Shown in pieces: positions 18,270 through 26,635 of a stretch of DNA of 55,758 bases. Each line of letters begins with the position of its first letter. The stretch's first letter is position 1. Made by a program: the position numbers and the translations under genes. Below the pieces are notes generated by a model. The model saw only the letters and a list, made by a program, of their open reading frames with translations. It did no database searches and was not told the origin of the DNA. The DNA comes from Verrucomicrobiia bacterium. GTDB taxonomy: Bacteria > Verrucomicrobiota > Verrucomicrobiia > JABWAM01. The stretch lies in NCBI GenBank assembly GCA_028687435.1, contig JAQUAF010000038.1, positions 1 through 55,758 of the forward strand, given 5' to 3'.

Positions 18270-18400
18270 GTTAAGAAATTTCAAAGTTTGGCGAAAAAAG
18301 CGGTGCAGGAGCCCCGCCCTCCATTTGTCGCGAAATGAATGGAGGGCGGGGCTCCCGCACCGCCTTTCCGGTTTTCTGCATCGAGCATCGAGCGTCGAGC
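18270..18400. repeat. Dispersed intergenic repeat, copy A, with GC-rich hairpin
   Basis: The core hairpin is 18300-18363: arms of 26 bp at 18300-18325 and 18338-18363 (outer part GCGGTGCAGGAGCCCCGCC), one A-C mismatch, loop of 12 nt. It is preceded by TTAAGAAATTTCAAAGTTTG and followed by CCGGTTTTCTGCATCGAGCA and GAGCGTCGAGCAG units. Flanks and core match copy B near 19.6 kb; the core matches copy C inside the MITE. It lies downstream of the adh stop on the minus strand and might act as a processing or termination signal, but no T-run follows it. Confidence 0.8.
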
Positions 18401-18467
18401 AGTTGCCGGGTCTTGGGCCCGGCTTAATTTGGTAACCATGAACCGTTGAACCTCAAAAACCTTGTCA

Positions 18468-19502
18468 TCATGGATGGAGGAGGGCTTTGAGCCCCTTGAG
18501 TTTTTCCAGATCGTCAAAGACCTTCTGCCAGTTGTCGATGGATTCGCGGTGGGTGATTAATTTTTCCGCAGGAACCAAGCCCTTGTGAATCAGGCTGATG
18601 GTGCGATCCCAGGAGGTGTAGCTGGTGGACAGGTTGAAGATGATGTCCACCACCTTGAAACAGAATTTATCCCAGGGGATTTCCACGTTGCGATTGCCGG
18701 TGAGGCCGATGACGCAGATTTTGCCCATTTTGCGGACCAGATCCACGGTTCCTGGGATGGCGCGGGGGGAACCGCTGCATTCGATGACCAGATCGGCGCC
18801 GACGCCGCGGGTCAGATCCTTGATGGCTTCCCCGGCGTTGGTCTGGCCGATATTGATGATTTGCGTGAAGCCCAGTTCCTTCGCCTTGGGCAGACGCAGA
18901 TCGACATCGCCGGGCGTGCCGATGATCGCCACTTCGCGCGCCCCGGCGGCCCGCGCCACCATTGCCGCCAGCAGCCCGATGGGGCCGGGTCCTATCACCA
19001 CCGCAAAATCCCCGGCGGTTATTTTGGCGCGTTCGATCACGTCGGTGACCGTGTTGGCGGTGGGTTCCACCATGGCGGCTTGGTCGAAGCTCATGCCGTC
19101 GGGAATGTCATGGAGCAGCTTTTCAGGATGGCAGATGTACCGGGTCATGGCCCCGTCGATTCCCCAGCCGGGCGACCGTTTCTCGGCGCAAATCTGGATG
19201 TTGCCGGTGCGGCACAGGTAACACTGGCCGCAGGCGCGGGTGTGGGGTTCGCCGACCACCCGTTGTCCGACTCTCGCCCGTTTGCAATCCGCGCCCAGTT
19301 CGACGATGGTTCCGGCGAATTCATGGCCGAGGATGACCGGCGGCCAGTAGGGGAATTGGTCGTGCCACACGTGCAGGTCCGTTCCGCAAACGCCGCAGGC
19401 CGCAACTTCGATTTTGACTTCGCCCGGCCCCGGACGGGGTTCGGGAACATCCCGGATTTCGATGAATCCTTTTCCTTTTTGGGTTTTAACAAGAGCTTTC
19501 AT
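18468..19502 (-). CDS. Zinc-dependent medium-chain alcohol/polyol dehydrogenase
   Basis: This 344-residue MDR enzyme is of the threonine/sorbitol dehydrogenase type. Catalytic zinc ligands are in CGVCGTDLHVWHD (Cys) and VILGHEFAG (His-Glu). The structural zinc site keeps Cys residues in ACGQCYLCRTGNIQIC. The NAD site is VVIGPGPIGLLAA. It likely oxidises a secondary alcohol of a sugar acid or polyol, or L-threonine; sequence does not decide. Its leader contains heptamer repeats just upstream of ATG 19502, and GC-rich hairpins lie on both sides in the spacers. Confidence 0.9.
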   Translation of the reverse strand: MKALVKTQKGKGFIEIRDVPEPRPGPGEVKIEVAACGVCGTDLHVWHDQFPYWPPVILGHEFAGTIVELGADCKRARVGQRVVGEPHTRACGQCYLCRTGNIQICAEKRSPGWGIDGAMTRYICHPEKLLHDIPDGMSFDQAAMVEPTANTVTDVIERAKITAGDFAVVIGPGPIGLLAAMVARAAGAREVAIIGTPGDVDLRLPKAKELGFTQIINIGQTNAGEAIKDLTRGVGADLVIECSGSPRAIPGTVDLVRKMGKICVIGLTGNRNVEIPWDKFCFKVVDIIFNLSTSYTSWDRTISLIHKGLVPAEKLITHRESIDNWQKVFDDLEKLKGLKALLHP

Positions 19503-19517
19503 TTTTTTTAGGTGGTT

Positions 19518-19541
19518 GGACTGAAGGCTGAAGACTGAAGG
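19518..19541. repeat. CTGAAGG-type heptamer repeat upstream of the alcohol dehydrogenase
   Basis: Three consecutive heptads (ACTGAAG, GCTGAAG, ACTGAAG, plus strand) lie 16 bp upstream of the minus-strand start codon, followed toward the gene by AACCACCT. The same array is found upstream of three other minus-strand starts in this window. Confidence 0.65.
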
Positions 19542-19574
19542 TTCTGAAATTCAGCCGAACTTTTAATTTTAATG

Positions 19575-19800
19575 TTAAGGAATTTCAATGTTTGGTGGAA
19601 AAGGCGGTGCAGGAGCCCCGCCTGCGTGGCCAAAGCCACTACGGCGAGGCGACGGCCCGCCCTCCATTTGTCGCGAAATGAATGGAGGGCGGGGCTCCCG
19701 CACCGCCTTGCCGGTTTTCTGCGTCGAGCACTTGTCCCGCCATAGCTCGCGGAGCGAAGGCGGATCGGGCATCGAGCGTCAAGCTGCCGCGCTCCGGCGC
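19575..19800. repeat. Dispersed intergenic repeat, copy B, with insertion and second palindrome
   Basis: The 300-bp spacer 19503-19803 has no gene. It holds a hairpin (19604-19706) matching copy A in both flanks, but its left arm is interrupted by a 39-bp insertion (about 19623-19661, starting TGCGTGGCCAAAGCCACTAC) that ends with a repeat of CCCGCC. A second imperfect palindrome, CCCGCCATAGCTCGCGGAGC then GAAGGCGG, lies at about 19737-19763, followed by ATCGAGCGTC units and a GC-rich dyad at 19786-19803. It sits between the M20 stop and the adh leader. Confidence 0.75.
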
Positions 19801-19803
19801 GGC

Positions 19804-21048
19804 CTAATTTATTAATGGTGAATTATTGACAGCAAAGGCCGCCAGCAGTTCGGCGGTTGATGCCAAATCCTTCAATGCAAGATGTTCATCTTTTGAATGG
19901 GCCACCTTGAGCGTTCCGGCGCCGCAGACGACCGTGGGAATGTTAAGTTGATTGTTGTAAAGCCACGCGTCGCAGGATGCCGTCATGGCGCTGATTTCCA
20001 ACGGAACGCCGGTTTGCCGGGCGGTTTGAAGAATGGCTTGAGGCAGGGCATGGTTCGGGTCGGTGACGCTGCTGTCATGCCGGTACATGAAACTCAGCGC
20101 GGTGTTTTTCATGAACGCTTCGCTGGTTCCCTGGGCCAGCGCCTGGCGCATCCCTTCGCAGACCTGTTCCCTGGTTTTGTTGGGGAGAAGTCCGAGGACG
20201 CCTTCCAGCACGGCGCGACTGGGCGCGGCCGCCGGCCAGTTGCCCGCCTCCAATTTGCCAAAGGTGATGGGCATGGGATTGGGAAAAGGATCGAACAAAG
20301 GCAATCCGCGCGAGGCGGCCAGCAAATCGGCATGATATTTCTCAAGAATGGCGATGGCGTCGCGCGCCATGAGCAGGGCGCTGCGCGTGGAACCCGCCTG
20401 GCCGCTGTGTCCGGCCAAACCTGTGAAAACCAGCCGGAACCATACGGCGCCGCGGATGGAGGCAAAGAGTTTGCCGTCCGAGGGTTCGAGGACAATGCAG
20501 GCGTCCGCTCGTTCGCCGGTTCGCGCCATGGCGAGGGTGCCGTTCCCGCCGTTTTCCTCCTCCACCACCACATGGGCGACCAAATCGCCGGCCGGTTGGG
20601 CGGCCGATTCCTTGAGCGCCTTGAATATCAGGTAAAGCAGGGCCACCTGTCCCTTGGCGTCGCAGGCGCCGCGGCCAAACACCGCGCCATCCTTCACCCG
20701 GGGCGTCCATGCGTCGGTCATGCCTCCCGACGGGGGAACCACATCCATGTGGGTGTTGAAAAGCAGGCGTTTCCCTCCGGCGTTTCCTGGAAGGGTTATT
20801 CGCAGGTTGTAACGGCCGTCATAGGAAATGTCCGGGATGGGATCGGAATAATCCGGGTCGGATTTGATGGCGTCCGACAAGGGGATTTTTTCCACGGTCA
20901 GGCCAAGCTTGCGGAATGTCTCGAATGCGCAATCCATGGCTTTCTTTTCCTGTCCTGGAGTGGAAGGGAACCGGATCAGGTCGCAAAGAAAACGTTCCGC
21001 ATCGGGCAGCAACCGGGTGATGATGTTTCTTAAGTTGGTTTGGGGCAT
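19804..21048 (-). CDS. M20-family metallohydrolase (ArgE/DapE/carboxypeptidase-like)
   Basis: This 414-residue dizinc hydrolase has metal ligands in FNTHMDVVPP (His), GRGACDAKGQ (bridging Asp), VVEEENGGNG (catalytic Glu-Glu) and a late His in AHSKDEHLAL. The lid or dimerisation domain keeps GLAGHSGQ. It is expected to remove an acyl or amino-acid group from an N-acyl or dipeptide-like substrate in the cytoplasm. Clustering with an aminotransferase and dehydrogenases suggests handling of an N-substituted metabolite. There is no signal peptide. The stop lies beside repeat copy B and the start beside a heptamer repeat. Confidence 0.9.
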   Translation of the reverse strand: MPQTNLRNIITRLLPDAERFLCDLIRFPSTPGQEKKAMDCAFETFRKLGLTVEKIPLSDAIKSDPDYSDPIPDISYDGRYNLRITLPGNAGGKRLLFNTHMDVVPPSGGMTDAWTPRVKDGAVFGRGACDAKGQVALLYLIFKALKESAAQPAGDLVAHVVVEEENGGNGTLAMARTGERADACIVLEPSDGKLFASIRGAVWFRLVFTGLAGHSGQAGSTRSALLMARDAIAILEKYHADLLAASRGLPLFDPFPNPMPITFGKLEAGNWPAAAPSRAVLEGVLGLLPNKTREQVCEGMRQALAQGTSEAFMKNTALSFMYRHDSSVTDPNHALPQAILQTARQTGVPLEISAMTASCDAWLYNNQLNIPTVVCGAGTLKVAHSKDEHLALKDLASTAELLAAFAVNNSPLIN

Positions 21049-21064
21049 GGTTTTTTAGGTTGTT

Positions 21065-21081
21065 GGACTGAAGACTGAAGG
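21065..21081. repeat. Heptamer repeat upstream of the M20 hydrolase
   Basis: GGACTGAAGACTGAAGG, two heptads, begins 16 bp upstream of the minus-strand ATG 21048, with AACAACCT between. Spacing and flank resemble the array before the alcohol dehydrogenase gene. Confidence 0.6.
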
Positions 21082-21109
21082 TTTATTACCTTGGATTTTT
21101 GACAGAGTT

Positions 21110-22774
21110 TTATTTGGTTCGGGCGCCGAGCGTGTCCCCGTCGAGCGTCGAGCAGTCCCGTCCCGCCATGGCGGGAGCGGGACTCGATTTGATTCGTTCG
21201 AGCAGAGCCTGGGCGTTCAGGCCGAGGACTTTCTTTTTATCCTCCACCGACAGGCGGGAATAGACGACCCAGCCCAGTTGTTGTCGCGGATCGCGCATGG
21301 GTTGGTCGGAGCCGAAAAACACCCGGTCCGCCCCGGCGCCCTGGACCAGATAATCGATGATTCCCATGCAGACGGGGGTAAGGGTGATTTCGATCATGAA
21401 ATTCGGATATTGCCGGGCTTTGGCGATGGCGGCATCCGCGGCCTGGTAACTCCCGCCGCAATGCGCGGCAACAAAAGTCAGATTGGGATACCGGGAACAG
21501 GGTTTGTCGAATTCGCCCAGGTCCGCCCGCTGGGGATGAAACAAGGCGTAAAGGCCGCGTTGATTGCCGAATTCCCAAACAGCATCGTAAGCGGGGTCGT
21601 CGTAGAATTTGCCGTACGTTCTGTAAGGTTTGATGCCCAGGAAACGCGGGTCCTTGAAAATCGTTTGAAGCTTTTGTTCGATTTCTTTCCGAGACTCGCG
21701 CGCCACGTCAAAAGTGGCCAACCCCCATGAGAAATCGGCGGGAAGGGCGTCCAAGGCGGCTCGGACGCAGGCGTTTCCCTCGTCGGCTTGGACATGGACC
21801 GTTCCATTCCAACTCATCAGGCCAATGCCGTCGATTCCCAATCTTTTTGCCAGTTGATGGACGCCGGATGGCCCCCCATTGAACATGGTGTAGCTTCCGC
21901 CGCCGCCGTTCAGCCCTTCGTCGAGGATGTGGGCGTGAAAATCCAACACCAAGGCTGAAAGAGGTTTGCCCTGTCGCGCTTCGGTCATGATTTCGTCCTC
22001 ATCCCGATTGATCATTTCCCTTGGCGGTTTGATTCCCTTGAGCAGACGGATCAGATTGCCCGAGGCGATTTTGGCCCTGGCCGAGTCCGGAATGTCGGCG
22101 TAATCGATATAGGCGCGGTGCGCGCCCATGGACATGTCCGTGGCGTTGGAGCCGAAAAGAAGCTGGTTTTCGCAGCCTTTTTCCACCAACCATTCCACCC
22201 CGCGGTTGATTTGAAAATGGTCGAAGATGATGTGAAGATTTTGGTGGCGCAGCAGGAGAGGAATGATCTGGCGCTGGCAGCCCCACGAAATGCCTGTCAG
22301 CAAAAGGGGGAGGCCGGGATGATTTTCCAGCAGGTTTTCGACTCCCGAAACGTCGATCTCGGGCAGGCTGAGAATCGTCAGGGTTTGGGAGCGTTCAAGC
22401 GCCTCCAGCAAGGGTTGGCTGGTTTTCGATTGAATGCCCCAGCCATTGGTTTTGGGATAAAGGGTGACGGCGCGAACCCCCGCTTGTTCCATCAGACCGG
22501 CCAGTTCTTCCGGAGGAGGAAATTCCCCGGTCCAGTGCGGCATGGCGTTCCAGATGGGAAAAAGAAAATCGTGTTTGGACAATTGACCGCTCAGACGCCG
22601 GTTTTCGAGCATGGGATCGTAATGAACGCTGCTGATGGAGGAAACCAGCGCGCCGGAAATGGAGCAATGCCTCATTTCCACGACCAGTTGATCCAGCGAC
22701 CATGGTTGCGCTCCATGGACATTCGCTTTGGGACCAATGTGGGTGAAGGCGTCGAAGTAGATGAGAGGGTTCAT
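21110..22774 (-). CDS. Tandem amidohydrolase_2-like protein
   Basis: This 554-residue protein is made of two amidohydrolase_2-like TIM barrels. The C-terminal one (about 275-530) has the metal motif as LDFHAHILDEG, His in YALFHPQRAD and TFVAAHCGGS, and Asp in VFFGSDQPM, and looks active. The N-terminal one (about 1-260) starts FDAFTHIG, lacking the first His of HxH, and ends with LLFGSNATDM where Asp is expected, so it is probably non-catalytic. The last 25 or so codons (after LLERIKSS) run through a palindromic repeat at 21154-21184 and are likely an accreted tail. Family members hydrolyse or decarboxylate ring and lactone compounds. Confidence 0.8.
   Translation of the reverse strand: MNPLIYFDAFTHIGPKANVHGAQPWSLDQLVVEMRHCSISGALVSSISSVHYDPMLENRRLSGQLSKHDFLFPIWNAMPHWTGEFPPPEELAGLMEQAGVRAVTLYPKTNGWGIQSKTSQPLLEALERSQTLTILSLPEIDVSGVENLLENHPGLPLLLTGISWGCQRQIIPLLLRHQNLHIIFDHFQINRGVEWLVEKGCENQLLFGSNATDMSMGAHRAYIDYADIPDSARAKIASGNLIRLLKGIKPPREMINRDEDEIMTEARQGKPLSALVLDFHAHILDEGLNGGGGSYTMFNGGPSGVHQLAKRLGIDGIGLMSWNGTVHVQADEGNACVRAALDALPADFSWGLATFDVARESRKEIEQKLQTIFKDPRFLGIKPYRTYGKFYDDPAYDAVWEFGNQRGLYALFHPQRADLGEFDKPCSRYPNLTFVAAHCGGSYQAADAAIAKARQYPNFMIEITLTPVCMGIIDYLVQGAGADRVFFGSDQPMRDPRQQLGWVVYSRLSVEDKKKVLGLNAQALLERIKSSPAPAMAGRDCSTLDGDTLGARTK
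21154..21184. repeat. Palindromic repeat inside the 3' end of the amidohydrolase ORF
   Basis: An AGTCCCG / GCGGGACT arm pair encloses the fully palindromic TCCCGCCATGGCGGGA. It is preceded by GTCGAGCGTCGAGCAG, the same vocabulary as the flanks of repeat copies A and B. It encodes part of the protein's C-terminal tail. Confidence 0.6.
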
Positions 22775-22819
22775 GATGGCATGAGGATAGGCTATGATGT
22801 TGGTTTGGCAATGGTTCTC

Positions 22820-24052
22820 TCAAGACCCGGATGATGCGGATGCGCCTCCGGAGAAATGCCGGTATCCTTCCATGGAAAACATTTTGCCGGCTTTGGCCCA
22901 TGAAACGCCGGTTTCGCTGAGAAGTTTTTCCTCTTGAAACGCCTGATGCATGAGATGGTCGATGCCTCGGATTTCCGTCCGGATGGAATCCTCCGTGGGG
23001 ATTCGGCTGATCTGGTCTTGGGGCACGTTGTGGATGGGCGACGATTCGTGCGCGCCATTGACACATTTTGTTTGAGCCATCGCCATGGTTGTATCACAGC
23101 AAAAGGCTTCCCTTCCTTCAATTCCGCGTTTGACCTGATCCATGATGTTTTCGGTTTTTTCAATGCCGAAGGACAGTTGGATTTCCGTTTCCGGTTTTTC
23201 TTTTTCCGCAAAAAAGGCCCTGTTGCCGCGCCAGATGACCGTGCCGTGTTCTCCTCGCGCCTCCACTTCATCCTGGACTGTGGGACTGGAACAATGCGTT
23301 GTGTGGAAATAGAGCGTGACGCCTTCTTTGGTGAGGATGCGCATGCAGGCGGTGTCCGCGCTCTCGATTCCCGGGACTGCGCGGTACAATTCCGCCTGGA
23401 CGCTTTTGACGGAGGCGGATTGCGCCGGGGCGTTTCCGGCGAGAAAACACAGGAGGTTGAGTTGATGCGCGTTGGCGTTGTTGAATGGCGAATCCAGCAC
23501 CCAACAGTCATTCGCCCTTAACCGTCCGGCCCAGCCGTTTCGAGCGTAGTAGTTGTCCGTCCGAGAATTCAGCCGGCTCCACTTGATGACGTTGATTTTG
23601 CCGAGCAGCCGGTGCAGCGTCTTTTTGGCTTCCCATGTTGACTCGGCGTACATGTGATTGTACCCCACGACGATCCGGCGGCCGGTTTCCTTTTCGCAAA
23701 CCTGGATGGCCAGGGCATCCTGAATCGCGCCGCACAGGGGTTTTTCCACCAGCGCATGCGCGCCGGCCTTCATGGCGGCCATGGCCATGGGCGCATGGAG
23801 ATGGATGCCGGTGGGAATAAAGCAGAAGTCCACCTTGCCGTGGAGCCGGGAAAACATCTCGCGGTAATCGGTGAAAATCTCCGCGCCAAGCGATCTCAAA
23901 CGTTCGCATTGTTCCTGGGTTTCGTGTTGGTTGACAACCACCGCGCCCACGGCCCGCATTTCATCCCTGGCGGCCTGTTGCAGCAGGGCCTTGTAGTGGT
24001 TTTCTCCGAAACCGCTGATGCCAATGATGCATGCGCGCAGGGGGTGTTTCAT
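22820..24052 (-). CDS. Gfo/Idh/MocA-family oxidoreductase, long form
   Basis: This 410-residue protein is longer than most relatives. The Rossmann start is RACIIGISGFGENHYKALLQ, the EKP motif is in ALVEKPLCGA, and the substrate domain has LDSPFNNANAHQLNLLCFLAG in the position of the usual GxxxxxxxHxID segment. The last 70 or so residues (from IPTEDSIRTEI) are an extra helical tail. It ends 45 bp before the tandem amidohydrolase gene on the same strand, so the two are probably co-transcribed. The substrate is unknown. Confidence 0.88.
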   Translation of the reverse strand: MKHPLRACIIGISGFGENHYKALLQQAARDEMRAVGAVVVNQHETQEQCERLRSLGAEIFTDYREMFSRLHGKVDFCFIPTGIHLHAPMAMAAMKAGAHALVEKPLCGAIQDALAIQVCEKETGRRIVVGYNHMYAESTWEAKKTLHRLLGKINVIKWSRLNSRTDNYYARNGWAGRLRANDCWVLDSPFNNANAHQLNLLCFLAGNAPAQSASVKSVQAELYRAVPGIESADTACMRILTKEGVTLYFHTTHCSSPTVQDEVEARGEHGTVIWRGNRAFFAEKEKPETEIQLSFGIEKTENIMDQVKRGIEGREAFCCDTTMAMAQTKCVNGAHESSPIHNVPQDQISRIPTEDSIRTEIRGIDHLMHQAFQEEKLLSETGVSWAKAGKMFSMEGYRHFSGGASASSGS

Positions 24053-24065
24053 GTTAAGCGATGTT

Positions 24066-25403
24066 TCAGACGCTGAATTTTTGGCTGCCTAATCTTTTTA
24101 AAGCGCCTTCCATAATGTCCAGACTTTCGTCGACCTCCGCTTGGGTGATGGTCAGGGGCGGCGCGACGCGGATGACATTGCCGTACATGCCCACGGAGCC
24201 GATCAGCAGCCCGTGATTGGCGCAATCCACGATCAGCGGCTTGATCAATTCCGGGGCGGGTTCCTTTGTTTTTTTGTCTTTGACGAATTCCATTCCCATG
24301 ATCAGTCCCATTCCACGGACATCGCCAAGATGCTTGCATTTCTTTGCCATTTCGGCGAGCCGTTTTTTCATGTAAACGCCCATTTTGGCGGAATTCGCGA
24401 CCAGGTTTTCCTTTTCGTAGATGTCGAGCACGGCGCAGACTGCCGCGCTTGAAACGGGATTGCCGCCAAGCGTGCTCGACATTTCCCCCTTGCTCAGGCA
24501 GGCGAAAACTTCCGCCCGGGCGGCGACGGCTGAGACCGGAATGCCGCAACCAATGGCCTTGCCGATGGTGAGAATGTCGGCCTGGATGTTTTCATGTTCG
24601 ATGGCCCACATGTGTCCGGTGCGGCCATAGGAAGCCTGCACTTCGTCCACGGTGAGCAGCAAGCCGCGTCCGTGCGCCCATTGTTCCAGTTTTTTGAGCC
24701 AGCCTTTGGGCGGAAAAATGAAACCGGCCGCCCCTTCATAGGGTTCCACGATCACGCCTGCGAGGTTGCCCGCGCTGTTGATCGCCACGGTGTACTCGAG
24801 AAAGTCGAAATATTTTTTGAAGTCCGGACCGCCTTCGCACCAGCCGTTGGGATCGCGGTAGGGGTTGGGATAGGGGACCCGGATCATGCCGGGAACAGGG
24901 GGGCCGTATCCTTTCTTGGGACTGGGCAATCCTCCCATCGAGGCCGAGGCGCAAGTCCGGCCGTGAAATCCTCCGCCGAAACAAAGGATTTCATATTTGC
25001 CCGACTTGCGTTTCATTAGGCGCGAGGCCGCTTCGGTGGCTTCGCTGCCGGTGGAAAGGAAAAAGCAGCGGTCAAGATGTTTGGGCAGAGCCTTTACCAG
25101 CCGTTCCGCCGCCGCAATGCGTTCCACATTCGCGCATTCGTAGTTGTTCAGGAGCCGGGCGGCGGCTTTCTGTGTTTCAGCCACCAGATGCGGATGACAA
25201 TGCCCCACGTTTGTGACCAGCACACCGCAGGTCCAATCGAGGAACGTATTGCCGTCCACATCCGTGACCACACACCCCTTGGCGCTATCCCAAACCACAG
25301 GGGCTTGGAAGCCGACCACATCGGCTTCATATCGATGCCAGCGATCCAGCAGTTGTTTGCTTTTGGGGCCGGGGAGAGGTCCGTTGACGTGTGCGATTTT
25401 CAT
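24066..25403 (-). CDS. Class III PLP-dependent aminotransferase
   Basis: This 445-residue fold-type I aminotransferase is of the 4-aminobutyrate / omega-amino acid type. Features are LDWTCGVLVTNVGHCHPHLV, the phosphate-binding STGSEATEAA, FGGGFHGRT, TVDEVQASYGRTGHMWA with the PLP-contacting Asp, and the Schiff-base Lys in DILTIGKAIGCGIP, followed by STLGGNPVSSAA. It transfers an amino group from a terminal amine to 2-oxoglutarate or pyruvate. It lies 13 bp upstream of the long Gfo/Idh/MocA gene. Its own leader is low-complexity. Confidence 0.92.
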   Translation of the reverse strand: MKIAHVNGPLPGPKSKQLLDRWHRYEADVVGFQAPVVWDSAKGCVVTDVDGNTFLDWTCGVLVTNVGHCHPHLVAETQKAAARLLNNYECANVERIAAAERLVKALPKHLDRCFFLSTGSEATEAASRLMKRKSGKYEILCFGGGFHGRTCASASMGGLPSPKKGYGPPVPGMIRVPYPNPYRDPNGWCEGGPDFKKYFDFLEYTVAINSAGNLAGVIVEPYEGAAGFIFPPKGWLKKLEQWAHGRGLLLTVDEVQASYGRTGHMWAIEHENIQADILTIGKAIGCGIPVSAVAARAEVFACLSKGEMSSTLGGNPVSSAAVCAVLDIYEKENLVANSAKMGVYMKKRLAEMAKKCKHLGDVRGMGLIMGMEFVKDKKTKEPAPELIKPLIVDCANHGLLIGSVGMYGNVIRVAPPLTITQAEVDESLDIMEGALKRLGSQKFSV

Positions 25404-25523
25404 GGGGGGAGGGGAGGGTTAAGGTTTTAGGTTAAAGGGATAAGGGGAGGGGTTTAGGGTTCACGGTTCATGGGGTCGAGGGTTCAGGGTTAGGATGATA
25501 GGCTGAAGACTGAAGGCCGAAGG
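25404..25523. repeat. Low-complexity leader with telomere-like and heptamer repeats
   Basis: Upstream of the aminotransferase start the plus strand reads degenerate G/T-rich units (TTAAGGTTTTAGGTTAAAGG, GGGTTCACGGTTCATGG, GGGTTCAGGGTTAGG) and then a heptamer array, GGCTGAAGACTGAAGG with CCGAAGG, at 25501-25523. Similar AACCATGAACCGTTGAACC wording is found at about 18434-18452. No promoter stands out in it. Confidence 0.55.
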
Positions 25524-25548
25524 CATTGCAGAAATGCTTTTTTGTTCG

Positions 25549-25611
25549 GATTAAGAAAATTCAAAGTGTTGGCTCATGGATTCCTAACAGTCTTCAGCCT
25601 TCAGTCTAAAC
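25549..25611. repeat. Inverted heptamer array and partial copy of the A/B flank
   Basis: TTAAGAAAATTCAAAGTGTT (25550-25569) resembles the left flank of repeat copies A and B. At 25583-25611 the heptamer family appears in the opposite orientation (CCTAACAGTCTTCAGCC then TTCAGTC). With the 25501 array it forms an inverted pair about 110 bp across. Confidence 0.55.
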
Positions 25612-26595
25612 ACCTGTTTTCACCAGGCACCGGGCCGGTTTGCCCGCGGCAAAGGCCAGGATGTCGTTCACGATGTGACGGCGTATTTCCAAGGCGGATT
25701 CTTCCGACGCCCAGGCCAGATGTGGGGTAAGAATAACATTGTCGAGGCGAAACAGGGGATGATCCGGCGGCGGCGGTTCGACCTCGAAAACATCGATTGC
25801 CGCCCCCCCTATCCGGCGTTGTTCAAGAGCGGTCACCAACGCCGCTGTGTCGATCATGGAGGCGCGGGAGGTGTTGATCAGGAAAGCCGACGGTTTCATC
25901 CATGAGAGGGCCTCGGCATTGACAAGGTGTTTGGTGTCCATGTTGGCCGGAGTGTGAAGAGTGATGAAATCCGAGGCGCGAAAGAGCGTTTCCTTGTCCA
26001 CGAAAGTTGCCTCGCCCAAGGCGTCCTTGCGTTTTTGTGAAAGATAGGGGTCGCAGATGATGATCTTGAACCCGAAACTCTGGAGTTTCCGGTAAACCCG
26101 GCTGCCGATTCGACCGGCGCCCACAATGCCGAGGGTTTTCCCATCCAGCCGACGAACGGGAAAAAGGGTTGAAAAATCCCACTGCCCCCTGGCGCTGGAA
26201 TTTTCCAGCGTTTTGCGGCTCTGGGGCAGCTTGCGCGCGCAGGCAAAGATCAGCGAAATGGCATGTTCGGCGACATCCTCCATGCAATAATCCGGCTGAT
26301 ACGCGAATTGGATGCCCAGCCGCGCGCAGGCTCCGGCGTCCACGTTGTCGTAACCGATGCCATGCCGGATGATGAGCTTGCACTTGGGCAGTTTGGAAAG
26401 CAGCGATTCGGGCATCTTGACCATGTTGACCACCACCACGTCGGCGTCGGCGATTTTGGAGATGACTTCATCCTCGGGCTTGAACTTCAGTTGATGGGCG
26501 GCGAAGTCGATGCCCGCCTTGGCCAGTTCCTGCGCCTCCCAATCCAGATTGTCCTCGATGTAATCGGTGACAACGGCTTTGACTTTTTTATTCAT
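25606..26595 (-). CDS. D-2-hydroxyacid dehydrogenase (NAD)
   Basis: From ATG 26595 (MNKKVKAVVTDYIEDNLDWE) this is a 329-residue enzyme of the formate/glycerate dehydrogenase family. The NAD site is LGIVGAGRIGSRVYRKLQ. The catalytic triad is recognisable: Arg in FLINTSRASMID, Glu in DVFEVEPPPPDHP and His in VILTPHLAWAS. It reduces 2-oxoacids or oxidises D-2-hydroxyacids, plausibly phosphoglycerate-like or sugar-acid intermediates. The ORF is open further upstream to 26688, but that overlaps the preceding gene. Its 3' end overlaps the inverted heptamer array by a few bases. Confidence 0.9.
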   Translation of the reverse strand: MNKKVKAVVTDYIEDNLDWEAQELAKAGIDFAAHQLKFKPEDEVISKIADADVVVVNMVKMPESLLSKLPKCKLIIRHGIGYDNVDAGACARLGIQFAYQPDYCMEDVAEHAISLIFACARKLPQSRKTLENSSARGQWDFSTLFPVRRLDGKTLGIVGAGRIGSRVYRKLQSFGFKIIICDPYLSQKRKDALGEATFVDKETLFRASDFITLHTPANMDTKHLVNAEALSWMKPSAFLINTSRASMIDTAALVTALEQRRIGGAAIDVFEVEPPPPDHPLFRLDNVILTPHLAWASEESALEIRRHIVNDILAFAAGKPARCLVKTGV

Positions 26596-26635
26596 GGCAA
26601 AATCTCCTTCCAAATGAAATGGGCGGGTTGACTGC

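Noticed and set aside
18300..18363. GC-rich hairpin A as a Rho-independent terminator
   Set aside because: The stem is strong but neither strand has a U-run directly after it; it was kept as a dispersed repeat instead.
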